Shown here piece after piece: positions 1 to 10,367 of a stretch of DNA of 64,000 bases. Both the position numbers and the translations under genes were made by a program. The notes beneath the pieces were generated by a model, which searched no databases, had not been told where the DNA came from, and was given only the letters and a program-made list of their open reading frames with translations. Source of the stretch: Buxus sempervirens (lineage: Eukaryota > Streptophyta > Magnoliopsida > Buxales > Buxaceae); assembly GCA_947561395.2 (NCBI GenBank), contig OX387185.1:20176366-20240365 (forward strand), read 5' to 3'. Each line of letters opens with the position of its first letter. The stretch's first letter is position 1.

Positions 1-540
1 TTCAGTCAAGGATTTTACTATTGCATGTATAAGAAAAGTTCAGAGGGTGATCAGCCACTTACCTGTTACAGTCGAAATGAGAAATACTAGCAAGCAAAAA
101 ATTGAACCTTTGATCCTCCGAAGAGAAGTTATCTCACTCAAGCTGGTCGGCTGTGAATCAAAACACACAAGCATGAGCACTGTTCTAACCAAGGGAGAGA
201 TGAGGAAAAATTACCAAGGGAAGTAAGGCTTACCGAAGATGAGATTGTCAGAAAAGGTAAATGCCGAATGGAAGAGGACGTTCGAAGGGAGCAACGAATA
301 CAGCAGGCGCCCATAGCCGGTCTTGAGATTTGATAAATCACCGGAGGAGCTTGTTGTCGTCGGAGAAGATAAAGTTGTCACCGGAAAATGAGAATGGCCG
401 GAGAAGAACAGTAGTCGCCGGAGAAGATAGTCGTGCACTGTTGGAGAAGAAGAAGCAAGGACTGGAGAGAAGAATGCGGGCGCAAGAAGTTAGGGCAAAG
501 TGCGGACAGAAATGAAGAACAGTTCGCGGCCACGATTAAG
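1..540 (-). other. B1: probable 5' exon region of an antisense accessory gene
   Basis: Read on the minus strand this stretch is rich in CTTCTCC and CCGGCGA blocks and has a possible splice donor (CG|GTAAGC) near position 233. It lies about 470-1000 bp upstream of the B1 3' LTR and points away from it. That is the same position and direction as the 5' region of the mobile-domain gene of element B2 (from about 15607), which has a similar CTTCTCC/CCGGCGAG composition. No protein domain is visible because the window begins here. The assignment rests on position and composition only. It could instead be plain non-coding 3' sequence of the retroelement. Confidence 0.3.
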
Positions 541-566
541 AACAAAGGTAAAATCAGTAAAAACAG

Positions 567-670
567 TACGGGCTACAGGAACCCGTAAAGGTAATACGGT
601 CCACTTTGCCCGTGTTCAAATTACGGGCAGCATCTGTCCGTAATGAAAATACGGGCGAAGCAAAAATTTG
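567..670 (-). promoter_or_regulatory. B1 internal palindrome array (21-bp units, 28-bp period)
   Basis: Units lie at 567-587, 595-615, 622-642 and 650-670. The best unit has arms TACGGG and CCCGTA. The second is imperfect and the last keeps only its left arm. Start-to-start spacing is 28, 27 and 28 bp. Core and period match the array in the adjacent B1 LTR (1093-1225). The array lies upstream of the proposed antisense gene. No clear TATA box is visible on that side. Confidence 0.75.
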
Positions 671-990
671 CATATTTTATTATTTTCTCCACACTTTTTA
701 GGAGATTAATGTTTATATTAGTTGTAAGTTGCAAGGATTGCCACCTTACCCACTTTTGTTTAAAAATTTTGTCTCAAATCTCACTTCATAGCCACGAGAG
801 CTCAGTGAGAGGAGAGAGGAGGATTTGGCCCTTAAGCTGAGGGACTTTTAGCAAATCTTCCGCAATGAATTCTTTTTTCCAAAATCATCCATCTAATCCT
901 TGAAAAATGCAATTAGATAGACAAAGATCTCAAAAGGTGCAATTGGTGGGTCTTTTTGCTCTCTGCTTGTAATTGGTTCCAATTACCAGC
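671..990. other. B1 3' non-coding region
   Basis: This is AT-rich sequence between the internal array and the polypurine tract. It contains GAGCTCAGTGAGAGGAGAG near 797 and the phrase GCCACGAGAGCTCAG. A related phrase occurs in reverse orientation near 15317-15335 in B2, showing that both are the same 3' region of related elements. No ORF is supported. Confidence 0.5.
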
Positions 991-1004
991 AAAGAGGGGG
1001 TAGT
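991..1004 (+). promoter_or_regulatory. B1 polypurine tract
   Basis: AAAGAGGGGGTAGT abuts the LTR start TGTAGACACCCC. The B2 element has AAAGAGGGGTAGT in the equivalent place. A polypurine tract primes plus-strand DNA synthesis and marks the following LTR as a 3' LTR. Confidence 0.85.
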
Positions 1005-1092
1005 TGTAGACACCCCAAATTGTACTACAAAATGAGAAAATAATGAAAACATTAATTGGAATTTAAAACAGGCCAAAAATGCATGAAAATGG

Positions 1093-1225
1093 ATAATTTA
1101 AGCCTAGACCGTATTGTATCTACGGGCTAAGCGCTCCGGAATTTTATATACGGGCACTCAGCGCCCGTAATACATATACGGACACCATTGGACCGTAAAT
1201 CATTTACGGGCACATTAGATTCGTG
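1093..1225 (+). promoter_or_regulatory. B1 LTR palindrome array (21-bp units, 28-bp period)
   Basis: Five units start at 1093, 1121, 1149, 1177 and 1205, exactly 28 bp apart. The best unit (1149-1169) has 7-bp arms TACGGGC and GCCCGTA. The first and last units keep one good arm. The array lies about 90 bp inside the LTR and about 185 bp before the TATA box. Confidence 0.85.
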
Positions 1226-1411
1226 CGAGTTTTATTCTTCTCTCGATTTCTGAGCCTTATCTTTAGTCCAATATCCCTTTAAATGAGCGAATTATGTATT
1301 TTATTCGTGCAAAATATCTTTGTGGATAAAGGATGGGCATGATCTTGTGTTTAACTCAAACTAAAACTCTATCTTGCCAAACCTTGGACCAACCATGCCC
1401 CTGTGTTTGCC

Positions 1412-1420
1412 TATAAATAG
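1412..1420 (+). promoter_or_regulatory. B1 LTR TATA box
   Basis: TATAAATAG is in the same context (GCCTATAAATAGA) as the B2 LTR on the opposite strand at 14756-14764. A donor-like AG|GTAAGT follows 104 bp downstream, as expected for a first exon inside the LTR transcript. Confidence 0.7.
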
Positions 1421-1581
1421 AGGGCCTTTCCTCAAGCAAAAGGCCACGAAAATTTGAAGTCTAAGAAGCTCCAAGAGAAGAGAGGAATCCCTGCTGCCTT
1501 GCTTGCTCAATCCAGGTAAGTCCCTTTTCCCTTTTATTTTCTGTCTTCAATTCTAGAAGTAATAGGATTTTCTCTTTTTTT

Positions 1582-1860
1582 GTAGAATAAGGCCATATTT
1601 TGTACTTGTATTCCTAAACTTGCCTCTAAGTACCTCAAGAGTCTCTCTAGCCGTAAAACGTGAAGAGAGAGCTAGGGGAAAAAGAACAGGTGGATCCCTA
1701 GAATAGAACCCCATATCTGTTTTTTTATAGAATAAAGCCTCTGATTGTGTTTGTGTAACCAAACCTATCTCCAAGTACCTCAAGAATCCTCTCTAGCCGT
1801 AAAACGTGAAGAGAGAGCTAGGGGAAAAGAGAACAGGTGGATCCGTAGGGTAGACCCCTA
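1582..1860 (+). repeat. Tandem duplication inside B1 LTR
   Basis: Two adjacent copies of about 140 bp share the phrase TAGCCGTAAAACGTGAAGAG, followed by an AACAGGTGGATCC phrase. The B2 LTR has a single related copy near 14505-14600, so the duplication is a feature of B1 and not of the family. Confidence 0.8.
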
Positions 1861-2804
1861 GGTGCTCTAATCTGTGAGATGTGGCTGCTTTGAATATCCT
1901 GATCATGTTTTAATTGTTTTTATGATGAATCTGAATGAATCCATGATGTCTATGATGTTTATAGCATGAGATCCCCACTTTTTTTTATAAAATTTGGATT
2001 TTCCACATATTTGCACCTACAACACTGTTTTCGTGATTTTTGTGATTTTAGGCTAAGATATTGGATTTATCATGATCAATATGATAGATCTGGATCCAGA
2101 AGTCTAAAAATAACTTCTAGGGTTTCATGATATGGTTTTTGAGTTGTTTTTCATTATTGAGAGAAGACCCTACGGTCTAAGTTCTCCCCTTTTGATGTTC
2201 TTCATCAACGTGGGTATTTTTGGTTTTGATTTTTTGATTTAATGTGAAATTTGGGCTATACCTATGTCCTGGACTGTTCAAGTTCAATTTTGAAATATTT
2301 TATAAAAATCATATTTTTCTAGATTTCTAGAATTTAACTTGAAGCCAGATTTTTGGATTTTTCACTTTAAATTGATTTTATTTGATTTTATCTCAATTTT
2401 ATTTTGATCATGAAACCCTAGGAATGGTATGATCATATTGGAAAGTTCTGGATCAATCAGGCTATTCATATGAGAAAACCATATATTTTTGTCTTTTTTG
2501 TGATTTTTCGTGAATTTTATAGTAAGCTTTTTTTTTTCTTTGAAAAACATGAACAACACCTGGCAACCACCTTGTGTGGATGAATAGGGGTGCCTAACAC
2601 CTTCCCCTGTTCATAACCTAATCCCCTTACCCATCTCTGGTTGTTTTTTTAGGAGGGTTATTTTTACCCTAAAATTGCCTTTTGTGCTTATTTGTTATTT
2701 TGGTGTCCATTCACACCTAAATTGAATGGTGGTGACTCTTTGTTTTAACTAATCCCGTGTGATGATTGAGGAAGTCATTGGATTTGATTTTTCCATGTCT
2801 CACA

Positions 2805-3173
2805 TCGATGCACAACCAAGTCTGTGTCTAACCCGGGCATATCCTCGTATGACCATGCAAACACGTCAGAATAAGATTTAAGAAAATCAATCATCTGTTT
2901 TCTCAATAATGGTGACAGCTTTTTACCAATTTGGAGGATCCTTGGTTGTGCTATTTCACCTATGTCAATTGGCTCTGTTTCCTCAATGTTAGCCTGGGGA
3001 CCCTTTTCATGCTTCTCCAATGCAAGTTGGATTTCAAGCGGGGTCTCCCATGATTCATCTTCGTCCTCATGCTAGAAAGACTCACAGGGGACGATGTCTG
3101 AATCTTCTCGCTGCGATGGGCAAGTGCCCCAATCTGACTTGTCAAGTTCTTGCCCGTTTTCAGGATTGGACAC
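2805..3173 (-). pseudogene. A1 pol N-terminal fragment
   Basis: The minus-strand product matches the segment before the reverse transcriptase domain in A2 pol, including the FAWSYEDMPGLDTDLVVH motif typical of Tat-lineage elements. It stops at VVHR, where the B1 LTR begins. The reverse transcriptase itself is absent from the window. Upstream it joins gag-derived sequence at about 3173 in a frame that does not continue the gag ORF, so no fusion protein is expected. Confidence 0.8.
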
Positions 3174-3760
3174 TCGCTCTGCACTGTACTGGGTTGGAGC
3201 TGTTTGAGAAGCTCTCTCATGGTGGCCAGTTTTGCTTTGTTTTCTTCTCTCTCTGCGGCCAATTTTCCCTCAAACTACCCTTCCTGGGTTCTGTACCAGT
3301 CTTCGTTATCCTGCCCCAGATGGACAGGTAAAAACTGATCCTGCTGTGGTATGTGGAATGGAGCTACTGGGGGTGGCGATGGTGGTGCCATGGGAGGGGG
3401 GTGTACAGGATGCGGTGGTGGTGCCATCTTTGCTGGTGGCAGGAATTGCAGTTGTGGTTGGTGGGCGGCTGGCACTACTGGGGGGACTTGCTTCAATTCT
3501 CTTGGCTTTGCCATTAGTTCCTGGATGACGGAACCCATACTGTTGATTCTCTATTGCATTTCATTCACCACTTGTGGATGGTTAGATTCTGTCGGATGTT
3601 GCCCCAGCGGTGTCTGCTCTCCTGGCTGATCCATATCGAGTTTTTTCCTCGATCTTAGCAAGTACGGACTTCTGGAAGCAATTTTGGTACCTGGTGGACA
3701 ATTGACAGGCATTAGTGCAATTTTTACACAAATTGGTTTCACAATTTTATCTGACTGCAT
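3174..3760 (-). pseudogene. A1 gag N-terminal fragment
   Basis: It contains the proline-rich N-terminal part of gag (SPYLLRSRKKLD, then a Pro-rich tract and LKQLQPSTVQSE). It is closely related to A2 positions 44010-44545. The conserved capsid-like gag domain and zinc-knuckle region are missing because of the 4.4 kb deletion. At the site where A2 has an in-frame TAG (44400), A1 keeps CAG, which supports C-to-T change in A2. Small frame breaks divide the reading frame near 3540 and 3270. Confidence 0.8.
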
Positions 3761-3789
3761 TCATTCATTTGTTTATTTTTGTTTTCTGA

Positions 3790-4240
3790 TATGATTTGAC
3801 TAACTGATCTATTTTAGCTACCCTAAGGCAACGAGGGAAGAGAACCTGATTTTGAATCGATTGATCTATTTTGGCTACCCGCAGGTAACTGGGGAAGAGA
3901 ACCCTAATGAATTTTGAAGACTGATCTATTTTGGCTATCTTAAGATGACCGGGGAAGAGAACCCTAATGACCGAATCTATTTTAGCTACCCGCAGGTAAC
4001 TGGGAGAGAGAACCCTTTTTTTTCTTCTGAAAACTAATTTTTGGAAGCTGATCTATTTTAGTCGCTTAGGAGCAACTGGGAAAGAGAACCGGGTTTAACT
4101 GGTCTATTTTAGTCACTTTCAATCAACTGGGAAAGAGAACCCCAAATCACTAATCTATTTTAGCCGTCCTGGCAAGGGAAGAGAACCTAGGTTTAAATTG
4201 ATCTATTTTAGCCGCTTTTGGCAAGGGAAGAGAACCTTCA
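3790..4240 (-). repeat. A1 short tandem repeats (GGTTCTC..CCCAGT..TAAAATAGAT type)
   Basis: About nine degenerate units of 45-60 bp each contain, on the minus strand, GGTTCTCTTCCC followed by a GCCTGCGGGT-like variable part and TAAAATAGATC. The same array lies between ORF1 and gag in A2 (43199-43910). The internal variable part alternates between units. The function is unknown; tandem repeats in non-coding regions are common in Tat/Ogre elements. Confidence 0.85.
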
Positions 4241-4249
4241 ATTCAGGGG

Positions 4250-4850
4250 AATTTTTTTGAGCTTAGTATCACAGGGTTGGACCACGCATGGTCGCAAAGG
4301 GGGCTGAAAGACAGCACTTAGGGTTGCCTTAACCAATCTTGACTCATTCGTCGGTGCTCTCGGCGATACGAAGATTTGGCTAGTAGTACCCGGATGCTCC
4401 GCAGCCAAAATCCGGTTCAACCACCGGCAGCTTTGGTGTCACTAAATGGGGTAGGCTATGCCAGGACGCTCCTCTGCCAATATCCAACTCATCCGTCGGC
4501 GGTCTCGGTGCCCTAATATTTCGGCTAGTAGTACCCAGACGCTCCGCAGCCAATATCCGGTTCAACCACCGGCGGCTTTGGTGTAACTAAAAGGGGTAGA
4601 CTATGCCAGGACGCTCCTCTACCGATATCCGACTCATCCGTCGGTGGCTTCGGTGCCCTAAGATTTCGGCTAGTAGTACCCGGACGCTCCGCAGCCAATA
4701 TCCAATTCAACCACCGGCGGCTTTGGTGTCACTAAATGGGGTAGGCTATGCCAGGACGGTCCTCCACCAATATCCGACTCATCCGTCAGCGGCTTCGATG
4801 CCCTACAGGATTGACCGAATGATCTTGGAAAGATATAGACGGGTGTGATT
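4250..4850 (-). repeat. A1 145-bp tandem repeats
   Basis: Three full units plus edges have GGCTAGTAGTACC recurring at 4378, 4523 and 4668 (period 145). Each unit carries CCGGT..CAACCACCGGCGGC-type sequence. A2 has two related 143-bp units at 42771-43056. The unit length is not a multiple of three, so the short ORFs across it are not evidence for a protein. Confidence 0.85.
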
Positions 4851-5155
4851 TGAGCTCAAATTCTTGGGTGTTTTAAACACTTGCTGGGTTTTGCGATCTC
4901 AATGAGAGAGACGCAATCAAAGGGAATTAGGTGGTCGTCGTGACCAGGAGTATTGCAATTAATGAAGAGAGGTGGTTTGTCGGACACCGAGTTGCCCCTA
5001 TTTTGGAGGGAATTAATTCTTTTATTTCCAATTCTTGTCTTGTTAAGTTCGAACCATATATATCAAAGTGAAAATAAATTCATGCTTTGATCAAAAAGAG
5101 CCGCCATGGCATAAAGTACATCATCATTCATAACACGATACAACAAAAACAAAGT
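4851..5155. other. A1 spacer between ORF1 and tandem repeats
   Basis: This is non-coding sequence homologous to A2 42443-42770, including a TTGAGCTCA..AACACTTGCTGGGTTTTG stretch matched in reverse in A2. No gene is seen. Confidence 0.6.
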
Positions 5156-6149
5156 CTAGCTAGGTTGGTCATCATCATAGTGGGAGGACACGTCTTGCCT
5201 CCTCAAGGCTCGCAGAAGCTTGTTCCGCAGACGTCAGTCCTCCTCTGCATGCTTGCGCACTAATTCCATTTCTTGTTGCAAGGCCATATTGGCCTTCCTA
5301 TTCTCCCGTTCCGAATCCACATAAGCTGAATGGATATGGGAGTGGGTCTCTTGCAGTTCAGCCACCTTGTCCCTATATGTGTTAGGAGGCGGAACTGGAA
5401 TGTCAATTGAAGCGACGGGCTGAAGAGGCGGGGGGCCGTCGTGGCCGAACTCCCAAGCTATCCACTACTTGTAATCTTGAAAGTGTGATTCGATGAAGAC
5501 ATCTTCCCGATATACGCACACCGTCTTCCACTCCATCTGCAGTTGCGTCCTTAGTCCCTTAGTGAGTGGGCCAATCAAATTGCCCATGTTGTCCTTGACC
5601 GGGATTCCCTACGGTTTCCTAAACTGTCTCAGAACCCGAATCAGATAGTATGGCACAGCATGGGTAAGGCCTATCAGGGCAAGGCCCTCTCTTTTCTTGA
5701 AAGCTATAATGGGGGTGTAGGGGATGTTGTATGTGCCCTACCATCGGATGTCTGTTTCTCCCTTCAGGTGGAGAAAGTGGTTGAACCAGTCCTCACGAGC
5801 AGGTAGGTCTGATTTGATCTCTCTTCGGGCCAGCCATATGATATTATCACAGGCTACCCTATAATGTGCGCTGACGGGTGATGACACCAATTTTGGGAGT
5901 CAACTCATTGACCCCAAATCGAAACACTGAAAGCTGGGGATCCCAGAAAAGCAAGGCTACTTGGATTATATCCCAGTTAATCGGCACATTTAACAAGGGC
6001 AAAGTTTGTCCCATGCGGTATTTGTGCTCCCATTCAATCTGCTCACTCCCTTGGAGCTGCCTTGTCCAAGAACGAATCCAGGGGGTATCCCAGGCACACT
6101 TCTCTATCCTAGGGAAGTGGGTTCTCTCAGATGAGGATGAGGATGCCAT
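5156..6149 (-). pseudogene. A1 accessory ORF1, DUF7745-like, broken
   Basis: It starts MASSSSSERT, as in A2 ORF1 (41009). The N-terminal 90 residues are nearly identical, with the WDPQLSVFRFG..ELTP signature that I associate with the plant DUF7745/mobile-domain-like family. About 445 bp present in A2 (near 41263-41708) are deleted after ELTP, causing a frameshift. The remainder matches the A2 C-terminal half, ending in the same charged helical tail at 5156. The amber codon within KP*GIP is present in both copies. It lies between the primer site/leader and the tandem repeats, upstream of gag, which is the usual place for an Ogre-type ORF1. The function is unknown. Confidence 0.75.
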
Positions 6150-7610
6150 GCCAACTTATCCGATCGAAATTCCAAATCAATTTAAGGTTCCACACCAAGC
6201 TCTCAATCAGTTCTAAGACATGCATAATTTCAAGCAAAAGAGATGGACTACTACCAATTTTAACATGCTTCACAGAATAAAGCAGAAAATAAACAGTGCG
6301 GAATTTAACTCAGGCACACATGGTGTGTGGTCCTAAGGGTTGGCACCAAGGAATGTGTGACTCCTAGACATACTGGTGTAGAGGAGCACATCTAAGTCCC
6401 AATCAGTCTTCTGTCTTTCATCTGCTTTCGGTGTCGGACCACAGAAAAAATTACAACTTGCCATCGAGGGCGAAGGTTTACAATATTTACAAGAACTGCA
6501 AAGAATTCATCCTTAAGGTTGGTGGGAGCCAAAAGGAAGGATACAACTTGCTTCTAATGCGGGTAGGCTAAAAATTCCTAGATCTAGGGTTTAGTGCCCT
6601 TATTCTAATCTGGTATGCTTTCATCTGTTTGTCTGATCTGGCCGGCTTTCTTCTGCTCTAACAGACCAATTTGGAATTAAAGTGCTCCCAGCAGACTCTA
6701 ATGAGTCAAAACCCATAGCTTACAGGACTCAATGCATGGATCTGGGGTGGTTCCCTTGATCAAATTTAGGTTAGCTTCCTAAATTAGAGCTGAGGTAGCC
6801 TAGAATCTAGGGTTTACTCAATTTCGATGCAAAAAGCGGGGGTTGCTGCCCCTAATGGACTTTGGATTTTATTACGATTTTACTTCTCTTGTATTCATCA
6901 TTCACATCACCCTCTCATTCACAACGCGTGGTTTATTCAGAAACGTTAGGTGGGGAAGGATACCCAGCTCGAGACATAAGCCTACAAGAAATCGATGGTG
7001 CTAATGGACTCCAGAAAACTGGGGGGATGGGTTTACCCTGCTTTCCCCGGCAAGCCACGGGAGCGTAGGTGCTAATACCATCCCAAAGATCAGTTCATAG
7101 GAATCAGAAGGATAGGCTGCTAGAAAGGTCTAAGTTTTGGTAAAGAAGATGCAATATCCGTATTTTTCACTCATTCATTTGGGGTCGGATCATCCACACA
7201 GCCTTCCTCGTGCGTGTCACCCCACGTAGTTCATCACACAAAATCTGGAAATTAAATCCATCCACGGTGTGGTGGCGTGCCCGTGTGTGCAGTTGGGCTG
7301 CGTGTTGTGTCTACACAGGTGAGTTTTGTCTGGATTTTGTTGATAAAGGGATTGTTACTATCTCATATAGTAAGGTGCCGAATTGGCACGCAATACGAGG
7401 TTCTGGGAGAGTCCCCAGGTAAGTGGAGGGTCACAGGGGACCGCTTAAATCTCACTTGCCTTAGGCAATTATCTCGTCCTTTTGACAGGACTCCCTAGAA
7501 TGCGTATTTACGCGTATTCTGTACTTTACTGAGCGAGACAGTAAGAATCCTAAGCCAACTAGTCCCTCTTGTGTTGACTCATCTAACCAGGGTCCTACTG
7601 GGCTGAGATG
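6150..7610 (-). other. A1 5' leader between primer site and ORF1
   Basis: Non-coding leader, homologous along its length to A2 39489-41008. I see no convincing ORF. It is the expected place for packaging signals, but none can be recognised by eye. Confidence 0.7.
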
Positions 7611-7628
7611 TCCCCAGTGGAGTCACCA
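7611..7628 (-). promoter_or_regulatory. A1 primer binding site
   Basis: On the minus strand TGGTGACTCCACTGGGGA follows the LTR end after GCC. It begins TGG, the complement of a tRNA CCA end, and resembles the Tat/Ogre-type primer site in A2 (39471) with substitutions. Confidence 0.8.
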
Positions 7629-8668
7629 GGCTGTGTGCACAGTAAAATCGCGGTACGGGAAAAATTCGGAGTCGCCACCGCCTAATGGGGTGCAGGCGGA
7701 CATCTGGGTGCCTAATCTTGTCTATTGGGCTTGGTCTGCTGCTTGAGATTCTAAGTAGGGTCTCGGTTGTGGTTTGGGGAAGTCCGTAGACACCCCGGAC
7801 CACCCCGTCGGATGACGGGTCCTGTGGGTTCCCTGATTTGAGTCAACTCAATTTGGTTCTCACCCGATTCCTAATCCGGCATGCCATTTGGTTAAGTTTG
7901 GGGGGACCACCTGGGTGGTGTGGGCCCCTTTAATTGCTTTTATCTTTCTTAATTAAATGTTCTGAGTCTAATTGGGTGGGCCTCGTTGGAGGGTCCACGG
8001 TGTCCTTGGTGGGCTTAGTTAAGCCCGTATGCCCCTGGTGGGCCTCGGTCTAACTTCGAGAGGCCCTTTGGGCTTTGGTGAATTCAATTGATTTTACTTT
8101 TAAGTTTCAAGTTGGAATTTAAGTGGTTTTCATGCAAAGGTGGGCCGGGTTGATTGGCGGGCCCATTGGGTGGGCCACACCTGGATGCCAAGAGATTTAT
8201 TTGGATTTTATCTTCTTTAAGTTCTCAAGGTGGGCTAGACCATGGGCTTGGGGCCCGTTGATCTAGACTTGGACCAAATGGTCCATGGTTCAATGGGTCA
8301 AGGTATTGGACCCTGCCCTATTGGGTTGATGGGCTTAGTGGGCCCGATAGGCCCGTGCCCGCAGACACGGCCAAACCATTCTTACAATAGCCAACATGCT
8401 TTCTTTTTGGACTTTGGTGGGCCTCGTTAGGGTTCTGCCCACTTAGTTTATCTTAATTATCTTGCTTTATTATTTATTTTTATAAGGGAACTTAGGCTGG
8501 GTGGGCCCCATTGGAAGGCCCACAAAGGAATCAAGTTGGGCTTGAAGGCCCTTACACCATTCTGGGTTTCTGGGTGACCCGGGAACCCCATCGGTTCAAC
8601 CGGTTCAGTTTACATGGCATAGCAAATCAGCAAACATCACAAAATCAGGTTTTTATTAAAATTTGAAG

Positions 8669-8812
8669 TTAACTGAATTTTAATTTTGGTTAAACCTAAA
8701 ATGTGGTATAACCGAAATTGGATTTCGGTTATACCAGGATTTTAGGTTTAACCGAAATTGAATTTCGGTTAACCTAGGGGTTGCCCAAAACCGACCTGAG
8801 ATTTCGGGTAAA
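8669..8812 (-). promoter_or_regulatory. A1 LTR second palindrome array (transcribed side)
   Basis: Four 25-bp units are centred near 8681, 8720, 8760 and 8800, spaced 39-40 bp. Arms are TAACCGAAAT and ATTTCGGTTA; the middle two are nearly perfect. They lie downstream of the TATA box, so they would be in the transcript and could form hairpins. The equivalent arrays in A2 are at 38280-38420 and 56555-56695. Confidence 0.85.
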
Positions 8813-10142
8813 CAGCAGAAATGCATTTTTTCACTTTTTTAGCAAAGAACTGGTTCTTAGGGTTTGTGAGCATGCATGGGGTCTCTGTGGGCCCATAGTG
8901 GTTTGAATGGGGCAATTAGACTCTCCTCTTTGGGGTTTTAAAAGCCAAATAGTGAGGGAATGGGTGGGGGCTCCCCTCCCTCCTTCCAATCCACATAAAG
9001 ACTAACCAGGGATCTAGGTATCCTTGGTTTGGTTTCTTTTTCTCCAAGACAAATTAGCATGCTTGCATATGGACAAAGATCAAAGAAAAATGACTAACCT
9101 AGGCTGGTTTCAAGTTGGAACGGGACTGAACTAGAGGATGCATGATTAGACACTACTAATGCTGGGAAAACACCCTTTTGGCACTCATAACTTAATGAAC
9201 ACAGCCTTTCCTAGCATACATTTCTAATGAGTGGAAATAACATGCATGCATATGGGTACATATGTGCGAAAGGGACTGCTTCATATGGTCACAAACAGTG
9301 GTTAAAAATGTAATGAAAACCTCACTAAAGTGCATGAAAAACAGTGGGAAAAGCATGCAATCATATAGGGCTAAAATCATGGCATGCATGCTTTAAATCA
9401 TAATGACTAACAAAGGGATCTCATGCATTCAAATGACAGCAACTAAACATGCATCTCACACATTTAATCATATCAAGATCGCGTCTCCAAAACCTAACCA
9501 AATAACACTTAAAGAAGGGAAGTGGAGGGGGCTTATGCCACGGTTACATTTGGATTCAAGTGAGAGGAACATGCTCCTTATATTGACATGGAACCAGCAA
9601 CAACCATGACCACAAAACAGTGGCCGAAATAAGGATTGCATGACCACTTTAAGCCAACCAAAATACTCTCCCTACTCTCTTTTATACGGCCCATAACCTC
9701 TCCTCTTACCATAGGAGGGTGAGGATCCATCGAATGGCGTAGGGAGATGACACAAAGATGAGAAAACACTCACATGAGGATCCACATGACCTTACAACAT
9801 GCTGGAAGACTAAAGTGCTCAAAATGAGCTAAAATTTATATATGTTGAATAAAACTTGGTGGGAAGACATACCTTGAGGATGAAATCCTCTTTGGAGGTG
9901 TGCTTGAGGCTCCTTAGGGCACCACAGCTCCTGGACAGTACCTCCTCCTCTTGAAATGATCTCCAAGCTCCTTTCCAAGTGATGGAAGTGAAGAAAAAGG
10001 GTAGAGAAGGGGCTTGGGAGGGGTTGGGTTAGGGTTTGGGGGTTTTGGAGGGGTGGAGAAGATAGGGAGGAGAGGGACGAGTAGGGTGGGGAGGGGGAGA
10101 AATTCGGAGAACAGCCAACCCCTAGCGAAATGGTTGGAGTCC

Positions 10143-10151
10143 CTATTTATA
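10143..10151 (-). promoter_or_regulatory. A1 LTR TATA box
   Basis: TATAAATAG on the minus strand, separated by 11 bp from the nearest palindrome (10163). The same 11-bp gap occurs in the A2 and A3 LTRs. Confidence 0.75.
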
Positions 10152-10162
10152 GCCAGAAAAGG

Positions 10163-10367
10163 ACAATCGAAATTAATTTTCGGTTATACTAATTTTTCAG
10201 TATAACCAAAAATTCATTTCGGTTATACAGGATTTGTTTGTAACCGAAATTTGATTTCAGTTGCTTTTGCACTCGATTGGCAGTTAATTTCTGTCAGGTA
10301 CGGAATTAGAGAATCTGTCGGGCGATTTTCGATTTCACTTTATGAACGGAAAATATATTTCGGTCAT
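10163..10367 (-). promoter_or_regulatory. A1 LTR promoter palindrome array
   Basis: 25-bp units at 10163-10187, 10202-10226 and 10240-10264 (spacing 39 and 38), with a further unit at 10343-10367. Arms are variants of TAACCGAAAT/ATTTCGGTTAT. The layout of three promoter-proximal units plus one after a gap of about 103 bp mirrors the 3+2 layout of A2 and A3, although the core sequence is different. Confidence 0.85.

Larger units (their letters stand above)
1005..2804 (+). repeat. B1 3' LTR (Tat-type family B), 1800 bp
   Basis: It starts TGTAGACACCCCAAATT straight after the polypurine tract and ends CATGTCTCACA. The same start and end occur in inverted orientation at 15137 and 12429 (B2), which defines both boundaries. 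It holds a palindrome array (1093-1225), TATAAATAG at 1412 and a splice-donor-like CCAG|GTAAGT at 1515/1516. The sequence right of 2804 is the pol of element A1, so B1 inserted into A1. The rest of B1 lies left of the window. It is shorter than the B2 LTR (2709 bp). Confidence 0.85.

Noticed and set aside
4238..4848. Several 60-80 codon ORFs across the 145-bp repeats
   Set aside because: They arise from repetition of the same sequence; no coding signature and not conserved in A2.
9192..9769. Small ORFs between 9.2 and 9.8 kb
   Set aside because: They lie inside the A1 LTR, show no similarity to proteins I recognise and are not kept in A2 or A3.
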